Of a stretch of DNA of 64,000 bases, positions 7,896 through 16,587 are shown in pieces; positions within the stretch are counted from its first letter, which is position 1; the number at the start of each line of letters is the position of its first letter. The notes under the pieces are model-generated. The model was not told the origin of the DNA, did no database searches, and saw only the letters and a list, made by a program, of their open reading frames with translations. The position numbers and the translations under genes were made by a program. The stretch spans positions 23,308 through 87,307 of the forward strand of contig JAVBNH010000006.1 in assembly GCA_031551635.1 (NCBI GenBank), in the 5' to 3' direction. Source of the DNA: JAVBNH01 sp031551635 (GTDB lineage Bacteria; Bacillota; Clostridia; Oscillospirales; Acutalibacteraceae).

Positions 7896-10511
7896 TTATT
7901 CGTCTCTATATTCCTCGGTAATAAAGGCTTCGAGTACATCCTGCTCTTTTATGTCATTGAACTTATTCAGTCCTATACCGCACTCATAGCCGCTCATAAC
8001 CTCTTTTACGTCTTCCTTGAATCTCTTGAGAGAAGAAATTTCATCCTCAAAAATCACGATTCCGTCACGCACAACTCTGATTTTGCAGCTTCGCGCGATT
8101 TTTCCGTCTGTCACATAAGAGCCTGCGATAGTGCCGTAGGTGCTGAGCTTGAATACATTCCTGACCTCGGCGCGCCCGATTTCAACATCTCTGTATTTCG
8201 GAGCAAGCATACCCTTTATAGCGTCCTCGATTTCCTCAATGCAGTCATAAATGACCCTGTACATACGAATCTGGACATTGTCGCGCTCCGCGTTTGCAGC
8301 GGCGGCGACATCGGGACGCACGTTAAAGCCGATGACTATAGCGCCTGAAACCTGCGCCAGGCGGACATCTGACTCGTTAATAGCGCCGACTGCGCCATGG
8401 ATAACCTTGACTCTGACCTCTTCATTCGAAAGCTTTTCGAGGTTCTGCTTTATAGCCTCAACTGAGCCCTGAACATCAGCCTTAACAATGAGGTTGAGGT
8501 CTTTGATTTCGCCTGCGGCAATAGATTCAAAGAGATTTTCAAGAGTAACATTTTTATATTCGCCGAATAAATCCTCTTTTTCCTGATGCTTACGCTGCTC
8601 GACAAGCTCTCTCGCCAGTCTCTCGTCCGAAACCGCGTCAAAGGCGTCGCCCGCGTGGGGTGTTTCGGCAAGTCCTGTTATTTCAACGGGGACAGAAGGT
8701 CCCGCTTCGTCAATTTTCAAACCCTTATAATCCGTCATAACCCTGACGCGGCCGACAGCTGTGCCCGCGACTATAATGTCGCCGGTGCGCAGTGTTCCGT
8801 TCTGAACAAGCAGCGTCGAAACAGGTCCTCTGCCCTTGTCAAGCCTTGCCTCAATGACGATACCCTTAGCCGCCCTGTTCGGGTTGGCTCTGAGTTCTCT
8901 CATCTCCGCGACAAGCAGGACAGATTCAAGCAGCTTATCAAGATTCATCTTCGTTTTCGCCGAAACGGGAACGCATATGGTTTCGCCGCCCCACTCTTCG
9001 GGAACAAGCTCGTATTCGGTGAGCTGCTGCATGATTTTATCGGTAGTTGCGCCGGGCTTATCCATTTTATTGATGGCGACTACTATGCTGACCTCTGCGG
9101 CTTTAGCATGGTTTATAGCCTCAACTGTCTGCGGCATAATTCCGTCGTCAGCGGCGACAACCAGAATAGCAATATCCGTGGATTTCGCGCCTCTGGCGCG
9201 CATTTCGGTAAAGGCGGCGTGACCGGGAGTGTCAAGGAAGGTTATATCCTGACCCTGAAGATTGACCCTGTAAGCGCCGATATGCTGAGTAATGCCGCCC
9301 GCCTCGGTCTCTGTGACTGAAGCGTCGCGCAGCGCGTCAAGCAGCGAGGTCTTGCCGTGGTCAACGTGCCCCATGACGACTACAACAGGGCTTCTCGTGA
9401 CTAAATCCTCGTCTGTATCGGCTCTGTCGTCTATTATTCTGTCCTCGATTGTGATAACAATCTCCTTTGAGACCTTCGCGCCCAGCTCGGTTGCGACAAG
9501 CTCAGCTGTGTCATAATCGATTTCCTGATTAATATTCGCCATAATGCCCAGCGAGCTCCATAGCTTTTTAATAACTTCGGCGGCTGTCATTTTCATTTTC
9601 AACGCGAGGTCGCCGACGGTAATAAAATCGCCGACTTCAATCTTAACCGGTTTTTTCGCGCGCTCAAGGGCAATTCTCTTGAGCCTCTCGGCCTCGGTTT
9701 CCCTCTTCTGCGAGCGGGTGCCCTGCTTGCGGTATTGCTGGGATTTTTGTTTGATTTTCTGCTTTGTAGTCTCCTGATCCCGCATTATATTCTGCCCGGG
9801 AGTTATCTGCTCATACTTTTCGTTATATTTTTCCAGCGTGACATTGCCCTGACGCGTTTCAACAGTGAGCTTTTCACCCTTGGTTCTCGCTTGAATCGGG
9901 GCGTTTTTATCAGAGGTGCTCTCCTTTTTCTGGAAGGGCTTAGAGAAGGGCTTAGCCGTCTGAGTATTTTCAGCTCTTTGCCCCTGTTTTGGCTGAGCGG
10001 GATGCTTGCCGTCGGTTTTCTGCGGCTGTCCCGCGGAATCCTTCCTGCTCTGTGCCTGAGTACCTTTCCCTGTCTGCTGCGGTTTTTTCGTGTCAGCAGT
10101 GGCTGCTGAAGGCTTCGCGGCGGAATTCGTTTCCGCTTTATCGCCGGAATCCGCTTTATCTTCAGCCTTTTTCTGCTCACCCTTCTGCTCGGCGGCGCTT
10201 GCCGCTTGTGCCTGCTCGGCGGCTTTGCGCTCATTATATTCATCCTGCTGTTTTTGCATTTTTCTCTCGGCGGCTTCGCGTTTTTTAGCCTCAAAGTCCT
10301 CCGCGCTCAATGCCGTAGCAAAATAACTGTCAAAATTTTCGACAGCCGACTGAGTAGTAAGCGTCTCGAAAATAACATCAAGCTCGTCTCCCTCAAGAGC
10401 CGTCTGATGCTTTCTCTCATCACCGAATTTTTCCTTTAACATATCAACAATCAGATTGCTTTTAATATTAAAGTCCTTCGCTACCTCGTGCACTCTGTAT
10501 TTAGTTACCAT
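7896..10511 (-). CDS. infB: translation initiation factor IF-2
   Basis: GTPase that places initiator tRNA on the 30S subunit. At 871 residues it has an IF2N domain at the start (YRVHEVAKDFN), a low-complexity charged and Gln/Ala/Lys-rich linker (about 70-265), a second IF2N-type region, and the G domain with GHVDHGKT near 380, DTPGH and NKMD near 483. Domains II-IV follow to the C-terminus. Long ORFs on the opposite strand across the linker are composition shadows. It is the central gene of the nusA-infB operon. Confidence 0.97.
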   Translation of the reverse strand: MVTKYRVHEVAKDFNIKSNLIVDMLKEKFGDERKHQTALEGDELDVIFETLTTQSAVENFDSYFATALSAEDFEAKKREAAERKMQKQQDEYNERKAAEQAQAASAAEQKGEQKKAEDKADSGDKAETNSAAKPSAATADTKKPQQTGKGTQAQSRKDSAGQPQKTDGKHPAQPKQGQRAENTQTAKPFSKPFQKKESTSDKNAPIQARTKGEKLTVETRQGNVTLEKYNEKYEQITPGQNIMRDQETTKQKIKQKSQQYRKQGTRSQKRETEAERLKRIALERAKKPVKIEVGDFITVGDLALKMKMTAAEVIKKLWSSLGIMANINQEIDYDTAELVATELGAKVSKEIVITIEDRIIDDRADTDEDLVTRSPVVVVMGHVDHGKTSLLDALRDASVTETEAGGITQHIGAYRVNLQGQDITFLDTPGHAAFTEMRARGAKSTDIAILVVAADDGIMPQTVEAINHAKAAEVSIVVAINKMDKPGATTDKIMQQLTEYELVPEEWGGETICVPVSAKTKMNLDKLLESVLLVAEMRELRANPNRAAKGIVIEARLDKGRGPVSTLLVQNGTLRTGDIIVAGTAVGRVRVMTDYKGLKIDEAGPSVPVEITGLAETPHAGDAFDAVSDERLARELVEQRKHQEKEDLFGEYKNVTLENLFESIAAGEIKDLNLIVKADVQGSVEAIKQNLEKLSNEEVRVKVIHGAVGAINESDVRLAQVSGAIVIGFNVRPDVAAAANAERDNVQIRMYRVIYDCIEEIEDAIKGMLAPKYRDVEIGRAEVRNVFKLSTYGTIAGSYVTDGKIARSCKIRVVRDGIVIFEDEISSLKRFKEDVKEVMSGYECGIGLNKFNDIKEQDVLEAFITEEYRDE

Positions 10512-10808
10512 TTAATTACCCTCCTTGTCGGTTGCCGCCAGCTTTTCGGCAAAACCCTCATCATTAACCGCAACAACTCCGGCTCTTTTGCCGATAGCCT
10601 TTTTTATATCGTCCATTGTATATGAAACATTCAAACATTTTGGGAAAAGCCCGCTCATCTCTTCGCGCAGCCGTTGTGACGCGTCGGCGGTGAGAATGCA
10701 CAGCTCAGCCTGAGAAGCCCGAATTGCGAGCTTAGCCGCGTCGTGACCTACGCTCAGCCTACCTGCCTTCATCGCGAGACCGAGCATAGATAAAAAAGCG
10801 TCATTCAC
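10512..10808 (-). CDS. ylxQ: L7Ae-family ribosomal protein YlxQ
   Basis: A 98-residue L7Ae/L30e-fold RNA-binding protein, probably binding kink-turn RNA. It has the typical LGLAMKAGRLSVGHDA start and the VVAVNDEGFAEKL end. It occupies the conserved slot between ylxR and infB. The neighbours overlap or abut it (8 bp with ylxR, 0 with infB). Confidence 0.9.
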   Translation of the reverse strand: MNDAFLSMLGLAMKAGRLSVGHDAAKLAIRASQAELCILTADASQRLREEMSGLFPKCLNVSYTMDDIKKAIGKRAGVVAVNDEGFAEKLAATDKEGN

Positions 10809-11070
10809 TGCCGGTCAGCTCCTTTTCTATCAGTTCATAAACCTCGTCGGGAACTGAGCACTCAAAAGCCCTTTCAAAGCGTCTTGCTTTGCGCGCCTTT
10901 TTAAAGCATTCAACGCTGCGGCACAGATAGGCGCCCCTGCCGTTCTTGCGTCCGGTTAAATCAAGGCTGATTTCACCTTCAGGGGACTTGACTATGCGCA
11001 CCAATTCTCTTTTAGGTTTCATTTCTCCGCAGCCATTGCATTTTCTGAGCGGAACCTTTTTTGTTATCAA
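10801..11070 (-). CDS. ylxR: YlxR/RnpM RNA-binding protein (DUF448)
   Basis: An 89-residue DUF448 protein with the PLRKCNGCGEMKPKRELVRIV signature and GRGAYLC. In Bacillus subtilis the homologue RnpM binds RNase P RNA and modulates it. It sits between nusA and ylxQ as expected. Heptameric tandem repeats fill the gap between its start and the nusA stop. Confidence 0.92.
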   Translation of the reverse strand: MITKKVPLRKCNGCGEMKPKRELVRIVKSPEGEISLDLTGRKNGRGAYLCRSVECFKKARKARRFERAFECSVPDEVYELIEKELTGSE

Positions 11071-11083
11071 ATAATCACCCTTG

Positions 11084-11132
11084 CTGGATTCTGGATTCTG
11101 GATTCTGGATTCTGGATGCTGGATTCTGGATA
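11084..11132. repeat. heptad array, seven CTGGATN units
   Basis: Seven uninterrupted 7-bp units (CTGGATT x4, CTGGATG, CTGGATT, CTGGATA) lie in the short ylxR-nusA gap. The complement of the unit, rotated, is CCAGNAT, which ties it to the CTAG/CCAG heptad family found elsewhere in the window. Confidence 0.9.
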
Positions 11133-11148
11133 TTCTATGAATGTTGCA

Positions 11149-12216
11149 TTACAAATTATAAATTGTTGTTCCTGCTTCGCTTTCGGGCTTTATGTCGATT
11201 TTCCAGCCTGTCAGTTTTGCAGCCAATCTTGCGTTCTGCCCTTTATTACCGATGGCGAGCGAGAGCTGAGAATCCGGGACGACAACCCGGCAGCTTTTCG
11301 CTTCAAGATTTTCTATAACAACGCTGATAATCTCAGCTGGGGCAAGCGCGGCTGAAATATACTGTGTTATATCGTCGTTGTAGCGGACGATGTCGATTTT
11401 TTCGCCGCCTAAAAAGTCAACAACCTTCGTAACCCTCGCACCTCTGGGACCTATGCAGGAGCCGACAGGGTCAACGTTTGCATCTTTAGAATAAACCGCC
11501 ATTTTTGTCCTCGAGCCGGCTTCCCTCGAAACTGATTTTATTTCAACAGTACCGTCATAAATCTCGGGCACCTCCTGCTCGAAAAAGCGCTTGACCAGGT
11601 TCGGGTGGGTTCTCGAAATCATAGCCTTCGGACCCTTGCCCTTGGTGTCATCCTCAACATCGACAACATATATTTTTATCCAGCTTCCAACAGTATATGT
11701 CTCCCCTGGAATCTGTTCACCCTTCGGCAGAATAGCCTCAGCCTTGCCGATTTCAAGGGTAGCGTGACCGGTTTTCGCGTCAATGCTTGTTACCTTCGCG
11801 TTGACAATCTCCTGCTTTTTGCTTTGGAATTCCTGAAGAACCTGCCCCTGCTCAACATCCCTGATACCTTGACGCAGTCCGTGTTTGACTTTTTGCGCTG
11901 CGATTCTTCCGAATTTTGTGACATCGAGGTCAATCTCGATAATATCCCCGGGAAGAGCTCCCGGTCTATATTTTTGAGCGTCCTCGGCAAGAATGTCGAG
12001 ATGCTCATCTGAAATTTCCGAAACAACATTTTTGCGAACAAAAACTCTCATTGCATTGTTGTCAGGGTCGATTTCGCAGGATACGGCATCCTTTCCGCCG
12101 AAATCAGCCTTAGCAGCTGTGACAATCGAGTTCGCAATTATATTATATAGCGCTTGTGACGAAATACCCTTCTCCTTCTCAAGCAGCTTTATTGCGTCAA
12201 ACAGTTCTTTTTCCAT
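11149..12216 (-). CDS. nusA: transcription termination/antitermination protein NusA
   Basis: RNA polymerase-binding factor controlling pausing, termination and antitermination. It has the N-terminal domain, an S1 domain (about 135-200), and KH1/KH2 domains with SVSREAGSRTKMAVYS, DPVGSCIGPRGARV and LAIGNKGQNARLAAKLTGWKIDIK. At about 355 residues it is the short Gram-positive form without the C-terminal acidic repeats. I prefer the ATG at 12216 over a TTG four codons earlier, because AAAGG nearly abuts the TTG. It follows rimP directly. Confidence 0.96.
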   Translation of the reverse strand: MEKELFDAIKLLEKEKGISSQALYNIIANSIVTAAKADFGGKDAVSCEIDPDNNAMRVFVRKNVVSEISDEHLDILAEDAQKYRPGALPGDIIEIDLDVTKFGRIAAQKVKHGLRQGIRDVEQGQVLQEFQSKKQEIVNAKVTSIDAKTGHATLEIGKAEAILPKGEQIPGETYTVGSWIKIYVVDVEDDTKGKGPKAMISRTHPNLVKRFFEQEVPEIYDGTVEIKSVSREAGSRTKMAVYSKDANVDPVGSCIGPRGARVTKVVDFLGGEKIDIVRYNDDITQYISAALAPAEIISVVIENLEAKSCRVVVPDSQLSLAIGNKGQNARLAAKLTGWKIDIKPESEAGTTIYNL

Positions 12217-12239
12217 TTTTTCAATCAAACCTTTCTTAG

Positions 12240-12722
12240 TTAAAAATTTTTAAAATCATCAAGCCTTACCCAGTAAAGCTCTTTAATATCAATTTCAAAA
12301 GTATCCTTCCCCGCTCGTGCTAAGGTTATAACGCCGTCCTTATATGCCTCTAGTACGCCGGTCATCTCCTTCATATTGTCAATAGCCTTATGCAGCTTTA
12401 TCTTTATTTCCGCCCCAATATATTTTTCAAAATGCGCGGGACGAACAAGCTCACGTTCAATTCCGGCGGAGCTGACCTGTAGATTATAAGCCTGCTCAAT
12501 AGGGTCAAGCTCGTCAAGCGGTGCGTCGATTGCCTCATGCAGGGCTACGCAGTCGTCAATACCGACTCCGCCCTCTTTATCAATTATAATACGCAAGTAC
12601 CAAGTCGCGCCTTCTTTTAAAAACCGCACGTCCCAAAGCTCCAATGACAGGCTCCGCGCAAGCGGCTCGGCAATGCTCCAAACAAGCTCGACAACATTGC
12701 CGCCTTTCTTTTTATCAGCCAA
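12240..12722 (-). CDS. rimP: ribosome maturation factor RimP
   Basis: A 160-residue 30S maturation factor. Recognised by ELWDVRFLKEGATWYLRIIIDKEGGVGIDDC, LDPIEQAYNLQVSSAGIERELVRP and the C-terminal SH3-like domain. The frame is open further upstream, but GGAGG lies 7 nt before a TTG codon at 12722. That start gives MADKKKGGNVVELV and a normal family length, so a TTG start is inferred. It is the first gene of the nusA-infB operon. Confidence 0.94.
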   Translation of the reverse strand: MADKKKGGNVVELVWSIAEPLARSLSLELWDVRFLKEGATWYLRIIIDKEGGVGIDDCVALHEAIDAPLDELDPIEQAYNLQVSSAGIERELVRPAHFEKYIGAEIKIKLHKAIDNMKEMTGVLEAYKDGVITLARAGKDTFEIDIKELYWVRLDDFKNF

Positions 12723-12794
12723 AATAACCCTCCAAATCTGCATTTTGCGGCACTTATTTCTATATATGAAACATATAAGCACCTCAAAATGAGC

Positions 12795-12820
12795 AAACAA
12801 AAGAGCGGGTTGCCCCACTC
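12795..12820 (-). terminator. possible attenuator hairpin in the rimP-nusA leader
   Basis: On the minus strand GAGTGGG and CCCGCTC form a 7-bp stem (one G-U pair) closed by a GCAA tetraloop. TTTTGTTT follows at once. It lies about 25 nt after the predicted transcription start and 75 nt before the rimP start codon. Confidence 0.5.
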
Positions 12821-12849
12821 AAACTAAACTCTTACACTAATTGAGTACG

Positions 12850-12878
12850 ATTATACCACAACAGACATTGGAATGCAA
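12850..12878 (-). promoter_or_regulatory. promoter of the rimP-nusA-infB operon
   Basis: On the minus strand TTGCAT (12873-12878), 17 bp, TATAAT (12850-12855), with an extended -10 TGG directly before it. The transcript has a leader of about 120 nt before the rimP TTG. Confidence 0.82.
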
Positions 12879-12966
12879 GTGTTTTTTCAAATATTTTCAT
12901 TCAGACACAATTGTGTTATTATTTTCCGTTTTGCAAGTAATTTTATGGTTATCTTTTAAAATTCTG

Positions 12967-13938
12967 CTATTTACAGCACAGCTTTTTTGCAAGATCATAA
13001 GCAAAAACTAATTCGTCCATTGAGCAGTGCTCCTGCACGAAGTGCGTTGTACAGAAAATCCACCTTTTATTTTTCAGCAAGGAAAATACACGCCGGATTT
13101 CACTCTCGAGACGGGTATAATCCCCGAAGCCGACAGTTGTTTGCACGCACAATCCGCCTAAAATCGCGAATTTTTCGGCGTATTTTTCAAGATATACCTG
13201 ATAGCTCATTCCGGCGGATTCCTGATACGGGTGCATGAGGTCGTAGCCAATGTCCGCAATGCCGTCAAGCACTTCGCTGACATTGCCATCGCTGTGAAGA
13301 CTCGCGAAAACACTATAGGATTTTGCGAAATCAACCATCTTTTTGTGACAGGGATAAACCATTTCCCACCAGTCGCGAGGTGAAAAAAGCAGACTGCTCT
13401 GAGCGCCCCAATCATCTGAAAAGTGAATCATATGAACGCCCAGCTCAATCATATTCGAAATATATTTCAAATTCCAGTCTGTCCGCCTTCGGTATACCTC
13501 CCTGAGCTCCTCAGGATACAACGCCATATAACAAAGCTGATTTTCAATGCCGAAGGGGTCATTCGAGCACTCAAAAACCCCCGGCGTCTGCACATAACAA
13601 AACCGCTCACGGCTGTTCTTATGAAAGCTCAGAGCCTCACGCACACCGTCATAATCCTCACTCATGCAGGGGTCATTCATGCTCACGCTTAGAAGAACCT
13701 CGGGCGTTATTTCAACACCCTCGGCTCTCAGCTTTTCAAGCTGTTCATGGTTATAGCAGGAGGGACCGCCGAAAATATGGGCCATGTCAAAGCCGTAAAA
13801 ATCCTCAAAATTCCGCACGGAGCCGAACCTTGACGAAATTTGTTCGCTGAGATTCGCGTCAACCCAGCCGTACAGCGGAGTAACACCGGCATTATTTTCA
13901 CCCCTGATTGTTTTCGCGACAAGCTCGTATGGTTTCAT
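12967..13938 (-). CDS. uroporphyrinogen decarboxylase (URO-D)-family protein
   Basis: A 323-residue TIM-barrel protein of the URO-D/corrinoid methyltransferase superfamily. The HFSDDWGAQSSLLFSPRDWW block, HSDGNVSEVLDGIADIGYD and the late AILGGLCVQTT follow the pattern of the non-haem members of this family. It lacks the N-terminal substrate-arginine motif of true HemE, so it is not a haem enzyme. It begins 3 bp after the korC stop and is therefore probably co-translated with the oxidoreductase. Methyl transfer is a family-based guess; the substrate is unknown. Confidence 0.8.
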   Translation of the reverse strand: MKPYELVAKTIRGENNAGVTPLYGWVDANLSEQISSRFGSVRNFEDFYGFDMAHIFGGPSCYNHEQLEKLRAEGVEITPEVLLSVSMNDPCMSEDYDGVREALSFHKNSRERFCYVQTPGVFECSNDPFGIENQLCYMALYPEELREVYRRRTDWNLKYISNMIELGVHMIHFSDDWGAQSSLLFSPRDWWEMVYPCHKKMVDFAKSYSVFASLHSDGNVSEVLDGIADIGYDLMHPYQESAGMSYQVYLEKYAEKFAILGGLCVQTTVGFGDYTRLESEIRRVFSLLKNKRWIFCTTHFVQEHCSMDELVFAYDLAKKLCCK

Positions 13939-13941
13939 ATT

Positions 13942-14481
13942 TTACTCCTGATAACTTACACCTAATTTAACAGCTTCAATATTTTTTACAATCAGATGCG
14001 CTTTTCTAGCAGGGACAACGTCTGCGAAGGTTTTTTCAATCGTCTCGAGCTTTGTGAAGTCAGTTATCGCGAAAAATTTGCCCAGAAGAATAATGTTTGC
14101 AAGTCCCTGTAGGTTATACTCATCCGACATCGCGGTCGCCGGAACATAGTAGGCGTTTATATCTGTCCGCTCAACCTTTTTATCAATCAGAGAGCTGTCG
14201 AGTATAACGCTCCCGCCGGGTGCGACTGTATCTATAAATTTATCATAGGAAGGCAAGTTCATCGCGATGAGAACGTCAGGTTTCAATACAAGAGGTGATG
14301 ATATTTCCGTATCGGAAATATTAACACTGCAGTTCGCGGTGCCGCCCCTCATTTCGGGACCGTAGGAGGGCAGCCATGTGACCTGCTTACCGTCAAAAAG
14401 CGCGCAGGAGGCGATAACTTTACCGAAAAACAGACTTCCCTGACCGCCAAAACCGGCGATAAGCGTGCTTAAAGAACTCAT
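13942..14481 (-). CDS. korC: 2-oxoacid:ferredoxin oxidoreductase, gamma subunit
   Basis: A 179-residue gamma subunit that helps bind CoA and assemble the complex. IAGFGGQGSLFFGKVIA at the N-terminus and SYGPEMRGGTANCSVNISD are diagnostic. It overlaps korB by 4 bp. The D-A-B-C order matches 2-oxoglutarate (Kor) and 2-oxoisovalerate (Vor) oxidoreductases; sequence alone does not fix the substrate. Confidence 0.9.
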   Translation of the reverse strand: MSSLSTLIAGFGGQGSLFFGKVIASCALFDGKQVTWLPSYGPEMRGGTANCSVNISDTEISSPLVLKPDVLIAMNLPSYDKFIDTVAPGGSVILDSSLIDKKVERTDINAYYVPATAMSDEYNLQGLANIILLGKFFAITDFTKLETIEKTFADVVPARKAHLIVKNIEAVKLGVSYQE

Positions 14482-15233
14482 TTTGCTTCCCCCTCTGCGG
14501 TTATGTCTTTATAAACTCCGAGCGGGTAATACGGCAGCATGTTTTCTCTCAGCCAGTCAAGCGACTTGACCGGTGTCATGCCCCAGTTAGTCGGGCAGGT
14601 CGAAATGACCTCGACAATCGAGAAGCCCTTGCCTGCTATTTGTGTCTCAAAGGCTTTTTTTACTGCTCTTTTCGCCTTATTCACATTTTTCACGCAGTCT
14701 ACGCTGACCCTCTCGGCATAAGCAACTCCATCAAGAGTCGACAGCAGCTCACAAACGCGTATAGGATAACCGGCGGCGTTTACATCCCTGCCGTAGGGTG
14801 AGGTCTGTGTTATTTGAGCCGGCAGCGAGGTCGGCGCCATCTGTCCGCCTGTCATACCGTATATTGCGTTATTGACAAATATAATCGTAATATTTTCTCC
14901 TCTGGTGGCGCTGTGAACCATCTCGGCGGTGCCAATCGCAGCAAGGTCGCCGTCGCCCTGGTAAGTAAAAACCACCGAATCCGGAACAGCCCGCTTTACA
15001 CCTGTCGCAACAGCCGGAGCCCTTCCGTGGGGAGCCTGAATCATATCGCAGGCGAAAAATTTATAAGCCATTACAGCGCAGCCGACGGGCGCTATGCCTA
15101 CGGTTCTGCCTTCTACGCCAAGCTCGTCAATGCTTTCGGCGACAAGGCGGTGAATAATACCGTGCGTGCAACCCGGGCAGTATGAGGTCGCCACAGGAAG
15201 AAGTGCATGCGGTCTTTGAAAAATAACAGCCAT
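14478..15233 (-). CDS. korB: 2-oxoacid:ferredoxin oxidoreductase, beta subunit (TPP-binding)
   Basis: A 251-residue thiamine-diphosphate-binding subunit. YCPGCTHGIIHRL carries the cluster-associated Cys pair. GDGDLAAIGTAEMVHSA and NNAIYGMTGGQ form the GDG...NN Mg-TPP motif. It is stop/start overlapped with korA and korC. It decarboxylates a 2-oxoacid to acyl-CoA and reduces ferredoxin together with A, C and D. Confidence 0.93.
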   Translation of the reverse strand: MAVIFQRPHALLPVATSYCPGCTHGIIHRLVAESIDELGVEGRTVGIAPVGCAVMAYKFFACDMIQAPHGRAPAVATGVKRAVPDSVVFTYQGDGDLAAIGTAEMVHSATRGENITIIFVNNAIYGMTGGQMAPTSLPAQITQTSPYGRDVNAAGYPIRVCELLSTLDGVAYAERVSVDCVKNVNKAKRAVKKAFETQIAGKGFSIVEVISTCPTNWGMTPVKSLDWLRENMLPYYPLGVYKDITAEGEAK

Positions 15234-16297
15234 TATACATCACCTCTTACAATTTTTTCGAGATTTTCGAGAATTTCCTCAGGGGAGGGTATGATACCGC
15301 CGGTGTGTCCGAAGAATGAAACAGGCTTTGAGCACTCTATAGCAAGCCTCACATCGTCTACCATCTGCCCCATGCTCATTTCAACCGTGATGAACTGTTT
15401 CGCGTTTTTCGCAAGGGTCAGCAGCTCCTTTTTCGGGAAAGGCCAAAGGGTAACAGGTCTGAAAAGCCCCGCTTTAATACCCTTCGCTCTGGCAAGATTC
15501 ACCGCCGCCTTGACAATTCTCGCGCTCGCGCCGTATGAAACAAAAATATATTCCGCGTCGTCGAGCATATAACCGTCCGAAATAGATTCGGTTTCCTCTA
15601 TTGTCTTATATCTCAGAAAACGCTCCTTGACAACTCTATCAAGGTCGTTCGGCACAAGGTAGAGCGAATTTATAACATTGCGTTCCCGCGAATCCCTGTG
15701 ACCGTTTGTCGCCCAGGGCTTTTCAAAGGTTTTTATTTCAGCCTGCTCACGCAGCACAACCGGCTCCATCATCTGACCGAGCATACCGTCGGCAAGAATC
15801 ATCGCGGGCATTCTGTACTTATCCGCAAGCTCAAAGGCTTTTGAAACCATATCAACCATTTCCTGAACAGAACAGGGCGCGAAAACGAGGATATGCAAAT
15901 CACCGTGTCCGGGCGCTTTTGTCGCCTGCCAGTAGTCCGCTTGTGACGCCTGAATACCGCCGAGCCCCGGTCCTCCGCGTTGAATATTAACTATTAAGCA
16001 AGGCAGATCCGAGCCGCACATATAGGAAATTGCTTCAGTTTTAAGGCTGATTCCGGGGGAGGAGGAGGAGGTCATAGCGCGTACACCTGCCGCGGCTGCG
16101 CCGAGCAGCATGTTTGCGGCGGCGATTTCTGATTCCGCTTGCAAAAACACCCCGCCGATTTTCGGCAGTCTTTTAGACATATATGCTGCAACCTCGGTCT
16201 GGGGAGTAATTGGATAGCCGAAAAAATGCTTGCAGCCGTTTCTTATGGCAGCTTCCGCAAGTGCTTCATTGCCCTTCATTAAAACTCTTTCACTCAT
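15233..16297 (-). CDS. korA: 2-oxoacid:ferredoxin oxidoreductase, alpha subunit
   Basis: A 354-residue alpha subunit (pyrimidine-binding and transketolase C-like domains). Typical blocks are KGNEALAEAAIRNGCKHFFGYPITPQTE, the TSSSPGISLKTEAISYM loop and VEMSMGQMVDDVRLAI. The ATG is preceded by AAGGAGGG. Homologues in Clostridia are often labelled VorB (branched-chain 2-oxoacids), but Kor is equally possible. Confidence 0.92.
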   Translation of the reverse strand: MSERVLMKGNEALAEAAIRNGCKHFFGYPITPQTEVAAYMSKRLPKIGGVFLQAESEIAAANMLLGAAAAGVRAMTSSSSPGISLKTEAISYMCGSDLPCLIVNIQRGGPGLGGIQASQADYWQATKAPGHGDLHILVFAPCSVQEMVDMVSKAFELADKYRMPAMILADGMLGQMMEPVVLREQAEIKTFEKPWATNGHRDSRERNVINSLYLVPNDLDRVVKERFLRYKTIEETESISDGYMLDDAEYIFVSYGASARIVKAAVNLARAKGIKAGLFRPVTLWPFPKKELLTLAKNAKQFITVEMSMGQMVDDVRLAIECSKPVSFFGHTGGIIPSPEEILENLEKIVRGDV

Positions 16298-16311
16298 TTT
16301 TATATCCCTCC

Positions 16312-16518
16312 TTATTTCTCAACCGTTATCGCGCAGTCCGGACACATAAGAGCGCAGGACTTGCAGGCTATGCAGGCTTCCATATCAATGCACATTGCCG
16401 GATGATAGCCTTTGTCGGTCATTTTTTCCATGTCAAGAGCCATAATTTTTTTCGGACAAGCGTCAATGCACAATCCGCAGCCCTCGCAGAAGTTTTCGTC
16501 AACTGTTATTTTTCCCAT
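16312..16518 (-). CDS. korD: 2-oxoacid oxidoreductase delta subunit, 2[4Fe-4S] ferredoxin-like
   Basis: A 68-residue protein with two CxxCxxCxxxC clusters: CEGCGLCIDACP and CIACKSCALMCP. It is the electron-transfer subunit that passes electrons from the TPP site to free ferredoxin. It is the first of four tightly packed subunit genes (14 bp to korA). Confidence 0.92.
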   Translation of the reverse strand: MGKITVDENFCEGCGLCIDACPKKIMALDMEKMTDKGYHPAMCIDMEACIACKSCALMCPDCAITVEK

Positions 16519-16559
16519 ATGCTATCAAGCCTTTCATTAATATTTAAATGATACATTAT

Positions 16560-16587
16560 CTACAATCTAATGTCTAATATCTAAATT
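16560..16587. repeat. heptad array, four CTANNNT units, spanning the ATPase gene 3' end
   Basis: CTACAAT, CTAATGT, CTAATAT and CTAAATT run in strict 7-bp phase. The array overlaps the last codons of the ATPase gene. Its final LDIRH and stop are encoded by heptad sequence. Confidence 0.85.

Noticed and set aside
9544..10439. Long plus-strand ORFs opposite the infB linker
   Set aside because: They mirror a low-complexity coding region, lack ribosome sites and match no family.
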